From Paracoccaceae bacterium (GTDB taxonomy: Bacteria; Pseudomonadota; Alphaproteobacteria; Rhodobacterales; Rhodobacteraceae), in the NCBI GenBank assembly GCA_024304985.1, contig JAMWZC010000005.1, forward strand, positions 124,001 through 188,000: a stretch of DNA of 64,000 nt. Reading direction: 5' to 3'. Below are positions 34,035-42,911 of the stretch, one piece after another (within the stretch, counting starts at the first letter, position 1; each line of letters starts with the position of its first letter). Made by a program: the position numbers and the translations under genes. The notes below the pieces were generated by a model. It saw only the letters and a program-made list of their open reading frames with translations. It made no database searches and was not told the origin of the DNA.

Positions 34035-34257
34035 GGCGAAGGAGACGTCCCGAAAGCCTTCACCATGAGGTGCTATTGGTCAGGTTTTCTGACCGCCTCT
34101 GTTGCCTATCGGAAACTTTGGTCCTAATAAGCGCCGCATACCCGTGATGCGTCGCTTATTAGGACCAAAGTTTCCGATAGGCAACAGAGGCGGTCAGAAA
34201 ACCTGACCAATAGCACCTCATGGTGAAGGCTTTCGGGACGTCTCCTTCGCCTTGCCG
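34029..34257. repeat. Near-perfect 111-bp inverted repeat (fold-back duplication)
   Basis: Positions 34029-34139 are the reverse complement of 34147-34257, with one mismatch (34134/34152) and no gaps, around a 7-base centre (ACCCGTG). The right arm holds the last 13 codons of the DUF2256 gene and its 3' flank and looks like the original. The left arm abuts malate synthase G at its LPGTG codons. A nested hairpin (GGTCAG-GTTTT-CTGACC) occurs in each arm. No transposase or terminal repeat is present. At the outer edge both sides share GCCTTGCCG, a possible microhomology at the junction. An assembly or amplification chimera would look the same. Confidence 0.92.
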
Positions 34258-34391
34258 CGCGTGCCCCGGCAACGGTCGGAACAATAGCGGACCTCCTCCC
34301 AGACGCGTTCCCATTTCTTGCGCCATGTGAAGGGCCGACCGCAGGTAGCGCAGGTCTTTTGCGGAAGGTCGGATTTGCGCCGCATCGCCAT
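34218..34391 (-). CDS. DUF2256 small zinc-ribbon-like protein
   Basis: A 57-residue protein that is easy to miss. It begins [14 protein letters not shown] and contains [18 protein letters not shown] and RYCSDRC, the DUF2256 pattern with four cysteines (CxxC and CxxxC) suited to bind zinc. The ATG overlaps the photolyase stop codon (TGATG), so it is translationally coupled to that gene. DUF2256 genes are often found beside or fused to cryptochrome/photolyase genes; function is unknown. Its last 13 codons lie inside the inverted repeat and are therefore copied in reverse next to malate synthase. Confidence 0.9.
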   Translation of the reverse strand: MAMRRKSDLPQKTCATCGRPFTWRKKWERVWEEVRYCSDRCRGTRGKAKETSRKPSP

Positions 34392-35908
34392 CAGAAATCA
34401 AAGCCCATCTGCCGGCTGTCCTTCTTCGCCTGCTTCACCGCCACCGGATCGCGGCGGAAGCGTCCCTTGGCATCCTTGCGACTGGCATGTTTGCGCACCA
34501 CCTGTGCGGCCTGCGCGCGAAACCCGTCGCCCTGACGCACCGCCCAGACCCGATCGCGCGCCCAGGCTGCGGCCTGTTTCACATCCACGATGGGCGCGGG
34601 ATAGGGCAATCCCCCTGCCCCGTCCCAGCGCCACGGCTCTTGCAGCAGGACATCGGGCACCGCCGCGAGTTCGGGCACCCAAGCCCGCGTGAACGCCCCT
34701 GTCGGGTCCTGATCCATGCCCTGTTTCACGGGGTTGTAGATCCGCAGCGTATTGATGCCTGTGGTGCCCGACTGCATCTGCACCTGGCTCCAGTGAATCC
34801 CCGGCTCGTAATCGGTGAACATCCGCGCCAGATGCGCCCCCGTGGCGCGCCAGTCGAGCCAGAGATGATAGCTGGCCACCGCCATGACCATGCTGCGCAT
34901 GCGGAAATTGAGCCAGCCCGTGGCTGCCAGCGACCGCATGCAGGCATCGACGAAGGGCAGGCCCGTCTCGCCCTTTTGCCACGCCGCAAGACGCGCGGCA
35001 TCGGGTATGGCGGGGCGCAACCCTTCATAGGCGGGATGCAGGCAGCGCCATTCCAGCGCGGGTTCATCCTCCAGCTTTTGCATGAAGTGATCGCGCCATG
35101 CCAGACGCGCGCGGAAGGATTGCACCGATCCCGGCCAGCCATCGCCGGTGCCCCGCACCTGCACGGCGCGCCGCGCGGCCGCCTGTTCCGCCTCGCGCGC
35201 CGAGATGGTGCCAAAGGCCAGATGCGGCGACAGGCGCGAGCAGGCCGTCGCCCCCTGCAACGGCGAGGACATGGCGCGGCGGTAATCCTGCCCGCGTTCC
35301 GTCAGGAATGTGTCCAGACGCGCCAGACCTGCGGCGCGCCCGCCGCGCTGGCGTTGCGGGGCATCCGCGCCCAGCCCCAGCGCCGCCGCGCCCGGCAGCG
35401 CGCTTGAGGCGACATCCGCCAGCATCGTCACGCGGCCCGGCACAGCCACCGGCCCCGCCATGACGCGGTCCCGCGCGGCGGCCCAGCCATCGCGGCCCCG
35501 CAACCGCCGCACCACGCCGGATTGCGGCAGATCTTCCCAGACCACGCCTTGCCCCCGCGCCCAGGCCGCCATCGCCCGGTCGCGCGCATAGGTCCAGCCG
35601 TTGCCGGTCTCCTCATGGCTGATCAGCCGGGTGATGGCGTGGCGCGCGCGCAAATCCTCCAGCACTGTCACGGCCTCGCCCACCCGGATCACCAGCGCCA
35701 AGCCGATCCGGTCCAACCTATCCTTCAGATCGACCAGAGACTCGCGCAGAAAGCCGTAATGCCGCGCATCGGCATCGGACTGTGCCCAAAGTCCCGGCTC
35801 GACGATATAGAGCGGCAGCACGGGCGCACCGATCAGCGCCGCCCGCGCCAGCGCCGGATGATCCGCCACCCGCAGATCCCGCTTGAACCAGAGTATCGTG
35901 CCCGTCAT
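34391..35908 (-). CDS. Cryptochrome/photolyase family protein
   Basis: A 505-residue FAD protein starting [20 protein letters not shown], the antenna-binding alpha/beta domain. The C-terminal FAD domain has [73 protein letters not shown] and [27 protein letters not shown]. Such proteins repair pyrimidine dimers with blue light or act as photoreceptors. The conserved WHWS-like step reads GIHWSQ here, placing it in the subgroup that travels with DUF2256. The start at 35908 was chosen by homology; the open frame to 36064 adds a non-homologous leader. It is coupled to DUF2256 by TGATG. Confidence 0.92.
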   Translation of the reverse strand: MTGTILWFKRDLRVADHPALARAALIGAPVLPLYIVEPGLWAQSDADARHYGFLRESLVDLKDRLDRIGLALVIRVGEAVTVLEDLRARHAITRLISHEETGNGWTYARDRAMAAWARGQGVVWEDLPQSGVVRRLRGRDGWAAARDRVMAGPVAVPGRVTMLADVASSALPGAAALGLGADAPQRQRGGRAAGLARLDTFLTERGQDYRRAMSSPLQGATACSRLSPHLAFGTISAREAEQAAARRAVQVRGTGDGWPGSVQSFRARLAWRDHFMQKLEDEPALEWRCLHPAYEGLRPAIPDAARLAAWQKGETGLPFVDACMRSLAATGWLNFRMRSMVMAVASYHLWLDWRATGAHLARMFTDYEPGIHWSQVQMQSGTTGINTLRIYNPVKQGMDQDPTGAFTRAWVPELAAVPDVLLQEPWRWDGAGGLPYPAPIVDVKQAAAWARDRVWAVRQGDGFRAQAAQVVRKHASRKDAKGRFRRDPVAVKQAKKDSRQMGFDF

Positions 35909-35953
35909 CCCCTGCGATCTAGCGGTGCCATGCCAAAAGCAACGCCACCCTGC

Positions 35954-35974
35954 TTCATCTTGCCAAAAATACTC
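35954..35974 (-). repeat. Dispersed TATTT/GCAAGA element, copy d
   Basis: On the minus strand: GAGTATTTTTGGC followed by AAGATGAA, identical to copy e at 53490-53510. It lies between the divergent photolyase and pepN genes. Confidence 0.7.
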
Positions 35975-36062
35975 ATATCCAACAGCGGCCTGCGCGCGCG
36001 CCCATTGCGAAGGCGCCCCCCGCGCCCTACCCTCGGGCGCAACAGCATCCCCGAGGAGCATC

Positions 36063-38615
36063 ATGAAAGACGCCGCCCCCCAGCCCGTATATCTGTCCGA
36101 CTATACCCCTTTCGGCTATCTGGTCGAGGCTGTGCATCTGACCTTCCGGCTGGACCCTGACCGCACCCGCGTGATCAGCCGTATCCGCTTTCGCCCCAAC
36201 CCGGACAGTGCGGATCGTCGGTTCTTTCTGCATGGCGAGCAGTTGCAACTGATCAGCGCCCGGATCGACGGCGCGGCGGTCACGCCCGAGGTGACGCCGC
36301 AGGGTCTGAGCTGCGACGTGCCAGACGCGCCCTTCACCTTTGAGGCCGAGGTCGAGATCGCGCCTGCCGCCAATACCGCCCTTGAGGGGCTGTATCTGTC
36401 GAACGGCATGTATTGCACCCAATGCGAGGCGGAAGGGTTCCGCAAGATCACCTATTATCCCGACCGGCCCGATGTGATGGCGGTCTTCACCGTGCGGATC
36501 GAGGGGGCCGCGCCGGTCAAGCTGTCGAACGGCAACCCGGTGGCGACTGGCGAGGGCTGGGCCGAATGGCACGATCCATGGCCCAAGCCATCCTATCTGT
36601 TCGCGCTGGTGGCCGGTGATCTGGTGGCGCATGCGGATCGGTTCACCACCGCCTCGGGGCGCGATGTGGCGCTGAACATCTGGGTGCGTCCGGGGGATGA
36701 GGGCAAATGCGCCTATGGCATGGACGCGCTGAAACGGTCGATGCGGTGGGAGGAAGAGGTTTACGGGCTAGAATACGACTTGGATATTTTCAACATCGTT
36801 GCCGTGGATGACTTCAATATGGGCGCGATGGAGAACAAGGGGTTGAACATTTTCAACTCAAGCTGCGTTCTGGCCTCACCCGACACCTCGACGGATGCGA
36901 ATTACGAGCGGATCGAGGCGATCATTGCGCATGAGTATTTCCACAACTGGACCGGCAACCGGATCACATGCCGCGACTGGTTCCAGCTATGCCTGAAGGA
37001 AGGGTTGACGGTGTTCCGCGATGCGCAGTTCACCTCCGACATGCGCTCGGCCCCCGTCAAGCGGATCGCGGATGTGATCGCGCTGCGGGCGCGGCAGTTC
37101 CGCGAGGATAACGGGCCATTGGCGCATCCCGTGCGCCCGGCAAGCTTTGTCGAGATCAACAATTTCTACACCGCCACGGTCTATGAAAAGGGCGCGGAAC
37201 TGGTGGGGATGCTCAAGACGCTGGTGGGGGAAGAGGCCTATGCGGCGGCCTTGCAGGAATATGTCGCGCGCCATGACGGGCAGGCCGTCACGATCGAGGA
37301 TTGGCTCAGGGTGTTCGAGGATGTGACGGGGCGCGATCTGGCGCAGTTCAAGCGCTGGTATACGGATGCGGGCACCCCGCGGCTGAGCGTGACCGACAGT
37401 TGGCAGGACGGCACCTATACGCTGACCTTCCGCCAGCACACACCCCCCACGCCGGGCCAGCCCGACAAGGCGCCGCGCGTGATCCCGGTGGCGGTGGGGC
37501 TGCTCAACCCCAATGGCGATGAGGTGCGGCCGACCACTGTTCTGGAGATGACCGCGGCGGAACAAAGCTTCCGCTTCGACGGGCTGGCGGCCAAGCCCGT
37601 GCCGTCGATCCTGCGGGGTTTCTCGGCCCCGGTGATCCTGGAGCGGGACATGGACAATGCGGAACGCGCCTTCCTGCTGGCCCATGACACCGACCCGTTC
37701 AACAAATGGGAGGCGGGCCGCGCCCTGGGCCGCGAGACGCTGATGCGGATGGCCCTGACCGGGGCGGAGGCCGACCGCGCCTATCTGGACGCCCTGCGCG
37801 CCGTGTTGCGCGACGACAGCCTTGATCCGGCCTTCCGCGCGCTGGCGATGCGGCCGCCCTCGCAGGACGACATCGCGCAGGCGCTGCATGATGCGGGGCA
37901 TACACCCGATCCGCAGGCCATCTACGACGCCGCCGACCGTCTGGGCCAGAGCATGGCCGCGCATATGGCGGATCTGCTGCCCGCCCTTTATGCCGAGATG
38001 ACGGTGCCCGGCCCCTACAACCCGGAGGCCGGCGCGGCGGGCAAGCGCGATCTGCAAGGGCTGGTCCTGTCGCTGCTGACGCGTCTGGACGCCGGGAAAA
38101 CCGCGCGCGCGCAATTCGGCGCCGCCGACAACATGACCCAGCAACTGACCGCGCTGTCCTGCCTGATGGCGCGCCAGATCGGCGAGGCGGAGAGCACGGC
38201 CTTCCACGATCAATGGCGCCATGACCGGCTGGTGATGGACAAGTGGTTCGCCCTGACCGTCAGCCATGCGCGGCCCGAGGACGCGGCCAGTCGCGCCGCC
38301 GCACTGGCGCGGCATCCCGAATTCAACATGCGCAACCCCAACCGGTTCCGCGCCACATTCGGCGCGCTGGCGGGGCACGCGGCGGGGTTCCACCATGCCA
38401 CGGGGCAAGGCTATGCCACCTTGGCCGATTGGCTGATCAAGCTGGACCCGGTGAACCCGCAGACAACCGCCCGCATGTGCGCCGCCTTCGAGACATGGAC
38501 CCGCTATGACGCCACGCGGCAGGCCCATGCCCGCGCCGCACTGGAGCGTATTCTGGAGACCCCCAGCCTCAGCCGCGATACCACCGAGATGGTGAGCCGC
38601 ATCCTGGCATCATGA
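36063..38615 (+). CDS. pepN: Aminopeptidase N
   Basis: An M1 family zinc aminopeptidase of 850 residues that trims N-terminal residues from peptides in the cytoplasm. The exopeptidase motif GAMEN lies near residue 253. The zinc motif HEYFHNWTGNR lies near 290, with the third ligand Glu in LKEGLTVFRD. The C-terminal helical domain is complete. The ATG at 36063 has GAGGAG five bases upstream; the open frame back to 35883 crosses the intergenic repeat and was not used. It is divergent from the photolyase gene. Confidence 0.96.
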   Translation: MKDAAPQPVYLSDYTPFGYLVEAVHLTFRLDPDRTRVISRIRFRPNPDSADRRFFLHGEQLQLISARIDGAAVTPEVTPQGLSCDVPDAPFTFEAEVEIAPAANTALEGLYLSNGMYCTQCEAEGFRKITYYPDRPDVMAVFTVRIEGAAPVKLSNGNPVATGEGWAEWHDPWPKPSYLFALVAGDLVAHADRFTTASGRDVALNIWVRPGDEGKCAYGMDALKRSMRWEEEVYGLEYDLDIFNIVAVDDFNMGAMENKGLNIFNSSCVLASPDTSTDANYERIEAIIAHEYFHNWTGNRITCRDWFQLCLKEGLTVFRDAQFTSDMRSAPVKRIADVIALRARQFREDNGPLAHPVRPASFVEINNFYTATVYEKGAELVGMLKTLVGEEAYAAALQEYVARHDGQAVTIEDWLRVFEDVTGRDLAQFKRWYTDAGTPRLSVTDSWQDGTYTLTFRQHTPPTPGQPDKAPRVIPVAVGLLNPNGDEVRPTTVLEMTAAEQSFRFDGLAAKPVPSILRGFSAPVILERDMDNAERAFLLAHDTDPFNKWEAGRALGRETLMRMALTGAEADRAYLDALRAVLRDDSLDPAFRALAMRPPSQDDIAQALHDAGHTPDPQAIYDAADRLGQSMAAHMADLLPALYAEMTVPGPYNPEAGAAGKRDLQGLVLSLLTRLDAGKTARAQFGAADNMTQQLTALSCLMARQIGEAESTAFHDQWRHDRLVMDKWFALTVSHARPEDAASRAAALARHPEFNMRNPNRFRATFGALAGHAAGFHHATGQGYATLADWLIKLDPVNPQTTARMCAAFETWTRYDATRQAHARAALERILETPSLSRDTTEMVSRILAS

Positions 38616-38635
38616 CCCGGGACAGGCGCACCGTG

Positions 38636-38658
38636 TTTCTTCTTGCCTCAAATATCCA
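38636..38658 (-). repeat. Dispersed TATTT/GCAAGA element, copy c
   Basis: On the minus strand: TGGATATTTGAGGC followed by AAGAAGAAA. It lies 20 bases after the pepN stop and just before the small membrane-protein gene, and differs from copy a by one base. Confidence 0.7.
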
Positions 38659-38673
38659 TCCCCGGCCTGCCCC

Positions 38674-39108
38674 GTGACTCAGGCCCTGCTGGATCATCAC
38701 AGCCGTGGGCGCAACCCGCGCACGGCGCTGGTCCTGGCGGGGGTCTGGGGGGTGATGCTTCTGCTGGTGGTGCTGCTGGACGCCGCCCTCTGGATCGTGG
38801 CGGGGCTGGGACTGTTCACCCTGCCCGCGCTGTGGGATCTGGTGACGGATCGTGGCTCGGGTCTGACGCTGACGCAGGACAGCCTGCACTGGTTCAGCGG
38901 TGCGCGGTCAGACAGGATTCCGCTGGCGCGGATCAAGGCCGTGCGGTTGGATCGGCGGCTGGACCTGAGTTACCGTGTCTCGGTCGTGTTGCGGGATGAT
39001 CGGCGTATCCGGTTGCCGCAGGATTGTCTGCCACAGGTGCCTGCACTGGAAGCTGCGGTGATCCGGGCGGGGATCAGGGTGGAGCGTCACCCTTACTCGC
39101 TGCTCTGA
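38674..39108 (+). CDS. Small membrane protein with PH-like C-terminal part
   Basis: A 144-residue protein beginning at a GTG. Residues about 17-55 form two hydrophobic helices (TALVLAGVWGVMLLLVVLLDAALWIVAGLGLFTLPALW). The C-terminal 80 residues (GLTLTQDSLHWFSGARSDRIPLARIKAVRLDRR) have the strand pattern seen in small bacterial PH-domain proteins. I do not recognise a named family. The start is uncertain because no strong ribosome site precedes the GTG. The 3' end overlaps the convergent transglycosylase gene by 16 bases. Confidence 0.65.
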   Translation: MTQALLDHHSRGRNPRTALVLAGVWGVMLLLVVLLDAALWIVAGLGLFTLPALWDLVTDRGSGLTLTQDSLHWFSGARSDRIPLARIKAVRLDRRLDLSYRVSVVLRDDRRIRLPQDCLPQVPALEAAVIRAGIRVERHPYSLL

Positions 39109-39806
39109 GCGATGTGCAGGCCGGCGGGCCGCGCCTTGGGGCGGACCGCGGAAAGCGGGCGGCAATAACTTTGGCTTTTCAGCCAGTTTTGCATCTGTGC
39201 GCGCTTGTCCGCGCTGCGGATCGGCCCCCAGTCGGCCGCCACCCCGCGCCAGCGACCGGCTTGCACGGCGATGACCCCGTCGCGGGCCACGGTGCGCGCC
39301 ATGATCCGCAAGCCGCAGGAAAGGTTCGCGGCCCCGTTCTGCAAGGCGGCCCCGCTGCGCGCGTCGCAGCCATAGCCCGCCGCCGTGGCGGGCAGGATCT
39401 GCAACAAGCCGTGATAGAGCCCGCCGCCTCCGACAGCGGCTGCGCGATGGCCGCTTTCATACCGCGCCAGAGCCGAGGCGAGCCCCACCCAGAAGGCGCG
39501 CCGTTGCGCCGCATCGGCTTGTGGGTAGGCCGGGCACCAGTCGGCGATGTCGCCCGGCACGGTCTGCGCCAGCGGGGCGGCATGCCCCTGAAGCGCCGAA
39601 AGGGCCGCGCGCGTCCAGAGCGCCGTGCCCGACGTCCGGCCCCATGCCATGCGTGGCAATGCCTCGCTGCGCGCACGCGGGCGCGTCACGGTGGGGGCGA
39701 GGGTGCCGGATGTGGCGATGGTGGCCTGTGACAGGGCCGCTTGCTCGGCCGTGACAGGCAGGGCAAGGCACAGGCAGATCAGCAAGGGCAGCAGGCGTGG
39801 CAGCAT
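39093..39806 (-). CDS. Lytic transglycosylase (SLT-domain) protein
   Basis: A 237-residue exported protein with a signal peptide (MLPRLLPLLICLCLALPVTA). The C-terminal SLT-like domain is recognised by LARYESGHRAAAVGGGGLYHGLLQI, with Glu117 as probable catalytic residue, and by ATAAGYGCDARSGAALQNGAANLSCGLRIM. Lytic transglycosylases cut peptidoglycan glycan strands to anhydromuramyl ends. Cysteines in the SLT domain may form a disulfide. It is convergent with the membrane-protein gene at its 3' end (16-base overlap) and divergent from gatB. Confidence 0.85.
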   Translation of the reverse strand: MLPRLLPLLICLCLALPVTAEQAALSQATIATSGTLAPTVTRPRARSEALPRMAWGRTSGTALWTRAALSALQGHAAPLAQTVPGDIADWCPAYPQADAAQRRAFWVGLASALARYESGHRAAAVGGGGLYHGLLQILPATAAGYGCDARSGAALQNGAANLSCGLRIMARTVARDGVIAVQAGRWRGVAADWGPIRSADKRAQMQNWLKSQSYCRPLSAVRPKARPAGLHIAQSSE

Positions 39807-39966
39807 CGGTGCAGGTTGCCCTGCGCGGTCGAGTCGCGAAAGCCCGGTTTTTCCGCATAGGCGCCGCTTTGCCCATCAGGGGCGGTTGCGGCGGGGCCTC
39901 TGCCCTCTTGCCCCGCCCCTGCCCCTGTCCTAGAACGCTGCCATTCCAGACCAAAGGACCGGACCG

Positions 39967-41478
39967 ATGCTTGATCTGACCTACGAGACCCCGAAACCCC
40001 GCGTGATCGCCGGGGCCAAGCAGGATTGGGAGCTTGTGATCGGGATGGAGGTCCATGCGCAGGTGTCCTCGAACGCCAAGCTGTTCTCGGGCGCGTCCAC
40101 GAAATTCGGCAATGAGCCCAATGCCAATGTGGCCTTTGTCGATGCCGCCATGCCGGGGATGCTGCCGGTGATCAACGAATTCTGCGTCGAACAGGCGGTG
40201 CGCACGGGGCTGGGCCTGAAGGCCCAGATCAACCTGTGGTCGGCCTTTGACCGCAAGAACTATTTCTACCCCGATCTGCCGCAGGGATATCAGATCAGCC
40301 AGCTCTATCATCCCATCGTGGGTGAGGGCGAGATTCTGGTCGAGATGGGCCCCGGTGTCGCGCGTCTGGTGCGGGTCGAGCGCATCCATCTGGAGCAGGA
40401 TGCGGGCAAGTCGATCCATGACATGGACCCGAACATGTCCTTTGTGGACCTGAACCGCACGGGCGTGGCGCTGATGGAGATTGTCAGCCGCCCCGATATT
40501 CGCGGCCCCGAAGAAGCCGCCGCTTATGTGACCAAACTGCGCCAGATTCTGCGTTACTTGGGCACTTGTGACGGGAACATGCAGAACGGCAACCTGCGTG
40601 CCGATGTGAACGTGTCGATCTGCGCGCCCGGCCAGTATGAGAAATATCAGGCGACAGGCGATTTCAGCCATCTTGGCACGCGCTGCGAGATCAAGAACAT
40701 GAACTCGATGCGGTTCATCCAGATGGCCATCGAGGTCGAGGCGCGGCGCCAGATCGCCATCGTCGAGGCGGGCGGTCAGGTCGTGCAGGAAACGCGGCTT
40801 TACGATGTGGAGAAGAACGAGACGCGGTCGATGCGCTCCAAGGAAGAGGCGCATGATTACCGTTACTTCCCCGATCCCGATCTGCTGCCGCTGGAGATCG
40901 AGCAGGCTTGGGTCGATGACATCAAGGCGCGTCTGCCTGAATTGCCCGACGCCAAGAAGGCGCGCTTCATGGGTGATTTCGGCCTGACCGACTATGACGC
41001 AAGCGTGTTGACGGCGGAACTGGACGCGGCGGGGTATTTCGAGGCCGTGGCGCAGGGACGTGACGGCAAGATGGCAGCGAACTGGGTGATCAACGAGCTG
41101 TTCGGGCGCCTGAAGAAGGACAGTCTGGATATCTCGGGCAGCCCGGTCAGCCCGGCGCAACTGGGCGGGATCATTGATCTGATCGCCTCTGGGGCGATTT
41201 CGGGCAAGATCGCCAAGGACCTGTTCGAGATCGTCTATACCGAAGGCGGTGATCCGGCGCAGATCGTGGACGCGCGCGGGATGAAGCAGGTGACGGATAC
41301 CGGTGCCATCGAGGCGGCGGTCGATCAGATCATCGCCGAGAACCCGGCGCAGGTGGAAAAAGCCAAGCAGAACCCGAAACTGGCAGGCTGGTTCGTGGGT
41401 CAGGTGATGAAGGCCACGGGTGGCAAGGCCAATCCGGCGACCGTCAACCAGTTGGTGATGGACAAGCTGGGTCTTTGA
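39967..41478 (+). CDS. gatB: Aspartyl/glutamyl-tRNA amidotransferase subunit B
   Basis: The 503-residue GatB subunit transamidates Glu-tRNA(Gln) or Asp-tRNA(Asn) as part of GatCAB. Family blocks include [63 protein letters not shown] and DVNVSI near the centre. The C-terminal tail domain, YqeY-like, contains [21 protein letters not shown]. gatA and gatC are not in the window. A thioesterase gene follows after 24 bases. Confidence 0.97.
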   Translation: MLDLTYETPKPRVIAGAKQDWELVIGMEVHAQVSSNAKLFSGASTKFGNEPNANVAFVDAAMPGMLPVINEFCVEQAVRTGLGLKAQINLWSAFDRKNYFYPDLPQGYQISQLYHPIVGEGEILVEMGPGVARLVRVERIHLEQDAGKSIHDMDPNMSFVDLNRTGVALMEIVSRPDIRGPEEAAAYVTKLRQILRYLGTCDGNMQNGNLRADVNVSICAPGQYEKYQATGDFSHLGTRCEIKNMNSMRFIQMAIEVEARRQIAIVEAGGQVVQETRLYDVEKNETRSMRSKEEAHDYRYFPDPDLLPLEIEQAWVDDIKARLPELPDAKKARFMGDFGLTDYDASVLTAELDAAGYFEAVAQGRDGKMAANWVINELFGRLKKDSLDISGSPVSPAQLGGIIDLIASGAISGKIAKDLFEIVYTEGGDPAQIVDARGMKQVTDTGAIEAAVDQIIAENPAQVEKAKQNPKLAGWFVGQVMKATGGKANPATVNQLVMDKLGL

Positions 41479-41502
41479 CCGCCCCGGCGACAGGAGAGAC
41501 CG

Positions 41503-41982
41503 ATGAGTATTCCCGCGCCTTTCACATCATCCGTGATGGAGGTCGAGCCGCAATGGATCGACCATAACGGCCATATGAACATGGCCTATTACAACGTGTT
41601 GTTCGACCGTTGCGCGGATGAAGCCTATGCCCTGATGGGGTTCGGGCCGGATTACATCAAGACGCGGGGTCATTCGACCTTCACGGCGGAATTCCACATC
41701 TGCTATGTGCGCGAGCTGCATCTGGGCGCGAAGGTGCGCTGCACCTTTCAGCTGATCGCCCATGACGAGAAGCGGTTTCACACCTATCAGGAGCTGTGGC
41801 ACGAGGATGGCTGGCTGGCCGCGACGGGCGAGGCGTTGGGGCTGCATATCGACATGTCCGGCCCGCGCGTGGCGGTGATGCCAGACGACATCCGCGCCAA
41901 GCTGGCGGCGTTGCAGGCGGCGCACGACACCCTGCCCCGGCCGGAACGCGTGGGGCGCGGCATCGCGTTGAAGCGCAAATAG
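41503..41982 (+). CDS. Hotdog-fold thioesterase family protein
   Basis: A 159-residue protein with the hotdog-fold start VEPQWIDHNGHMNMAYYNVLFDRCADEAY, in which the Asp of IDHNGHMN matches the catalytic residue of 4-hydroxybenzoyl-CoA-type thioesterases. Related proteins annotated as acyl-CoA or betainyl/carnitinyl-CoA thioesterases have the same start and HSTFTAEFHICYVRELHLG. The acyl substrate cannot be told. It is close behind gatB (24 bases), so the two may be read together. Confidence 0.85.
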   Translation: MSIPAPFTSSVMEVEPQWIDHNGHMNMAYYNVLFDRCADEAYALMGFGPDYIKTRGHSTFTAEFHICYVRELHLGAKVRCTFQLIAHDEKRFHTYQELWHEDGWLAATGEALGLHIDMSGPRVAVMPDDIRAKLAALQAAHDTLPRPERVGRGIALKRK

Positions 41983-42110
41983 CCGCGCGCGGGGCGCCGG
42001 ACGGTGGCGTTGCGAAGAACCGCCCATGGGGCGAGATTGCTGTGCATCGCGCTGGAACCTGCGGCCTTTGGCTGCTACAAGCCCTCGATCCAGATGTCAG
42101 GACCCCACCC

Positions 42111-42539
42111 ATGAGCTATGAATACCGTGTCATTCCCGCCCCGACCAAGGGTACCAAGGCCAAGGGGGCCAAGACGGTCGAGGAGCGGTTCGCCCTGACC
42201 CTGCAAGAGGCGATGAACAGCATGGCCCAGGACGGATGGGAGTTTCAGCGCGCCGAGACGCTGCCATCCGAGGAACGCGCCGGGCTGACCGGGCGCAAGA
42301 CCGTCTATCACAACATGCTTGTGTTCCGGCGCAAGACGGAAACCGGGCTTGAGGCGTTCCAGCCGCGCGACGTTCAGCCTGTCGCGGCACCCGAGCAGGC
42401 GGGGGACGCGCCCGTGCGCTTCATCCGTCCTGCCCTGTCCGCAGTGTCGGAACCGTCACCCAAGGCCCCGCCGGTGCCCTCGCCCCGGACCTTGTCGGGC
42501 AGTCTGGTCAAGGACGGCAGCGACACCTCGCGCGACTGA
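42111..42539 (+). CDS. DUF4177 domain protein
   Basis: A 142-residue protein starting MSYEYRVIPAPTKG, with the small DUF4177 domain (residues 1-75: FALTLQEAMNSMAQDGWEFQRAE and NMLVFRRK). The C-terminal tail is Pro/Ala/Ser-rich and probably disordered. Function is unknown. The open frame extends upstream to 41796, but that part overlaps the thioesterase gene in another frame and is not homologous. bolA is convergent with it 39 bases downstream. Confidence 0.8.
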   Translation: MSYEYRVIPAPTKGTKAKGAKTVEERFALTLQEAMNSMAQDGWEFQRAETLPSEERAGLTGRKTVYHNMLVFRRKTETGLEAFQPRDVQPVAAPEQAGDAPVRFIRPALSAVSEPSPKAPPVPSPRTLSGSLVKDGSDTSRD

Positions 42540-42578
42540 GGCGCGCGGCGGCATCGCCCCATGCCGGGATGGACCGGA

Positions 42579-42836
42579 TCAGCCCGTCACATCCAGCGCC
42601 AGCGCATGAATCCGCCCGATCAATTGCGGCCCCAAGGCCGCGTGAATGGCGCGGTGACGCTGCAAGCGGGTCATGGGGGCGAACTGGTGTGACCGGATGA
42701 TGACCCGGAAATGGCTCTCGCCGCCGTCGCTATAGCCTGCATGACCACGATGCTGCTCGCTTTCGTCAATGACTTCAAGACGTTGCGGCGAAAACACCGT
42801 CTCAAGCGCCGATCTGATCTCTTCCGTCCTGCTCAT
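42579..42836 (-). CDS. bolA: BolA family protein
   Basis: An 85-residue BolA/YrbA-type protein: MSRTEEIRSALETVFSPQRLEVIDESEQHRGHAGYSDGGESHFRV, then the helix-turn region with LQRHRAIHAALG and the C-terminal HALALDV. The conserved His in GHAG and the C-terminal His bind a shared 2Fe-2S cluster with monothiol glutaredoxins. ATG at 42836 preferred over 42860. It is divergent from the dnaJ-like gene with 75 bases between starts. bolA, a dnaJ-like gene, cobS and cobT occur together in many alphaproteobacteria. Confidence 0.93.
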   Translation of the reverse strand: MSRTEEIRSALETVFSPQRLEVIDESEQHRGHAGYSDGGESHFRVIIRSHQFAPMTRLQRHRAIHAALGPQLIGRIHALALDVTG

Positions 42837-42911
42837 AAATTTACCCCGTGCCCCCTTCAATCCTTGTGCAAACAGTCTAAACTCTGTGCTCCGAGTCGAA
42901 AAGGTGAACCT

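Noticed and set aside
34029-34257. Inverted repeat interpreted as an insertion sequence or miniature transposon
   Set aside because: The right arm is coding sequence of a native gene. I saw no transposase, no terminal repeats distinct from the arms and no target-site duplication.
34159-34401. 80-codon minus-strand frame through the inverted repeat
   Set aside because: A different frame of the same strand encodes the DUF2256 protein with its conserved cysteines; the 80-codon frame is out of phase with it.
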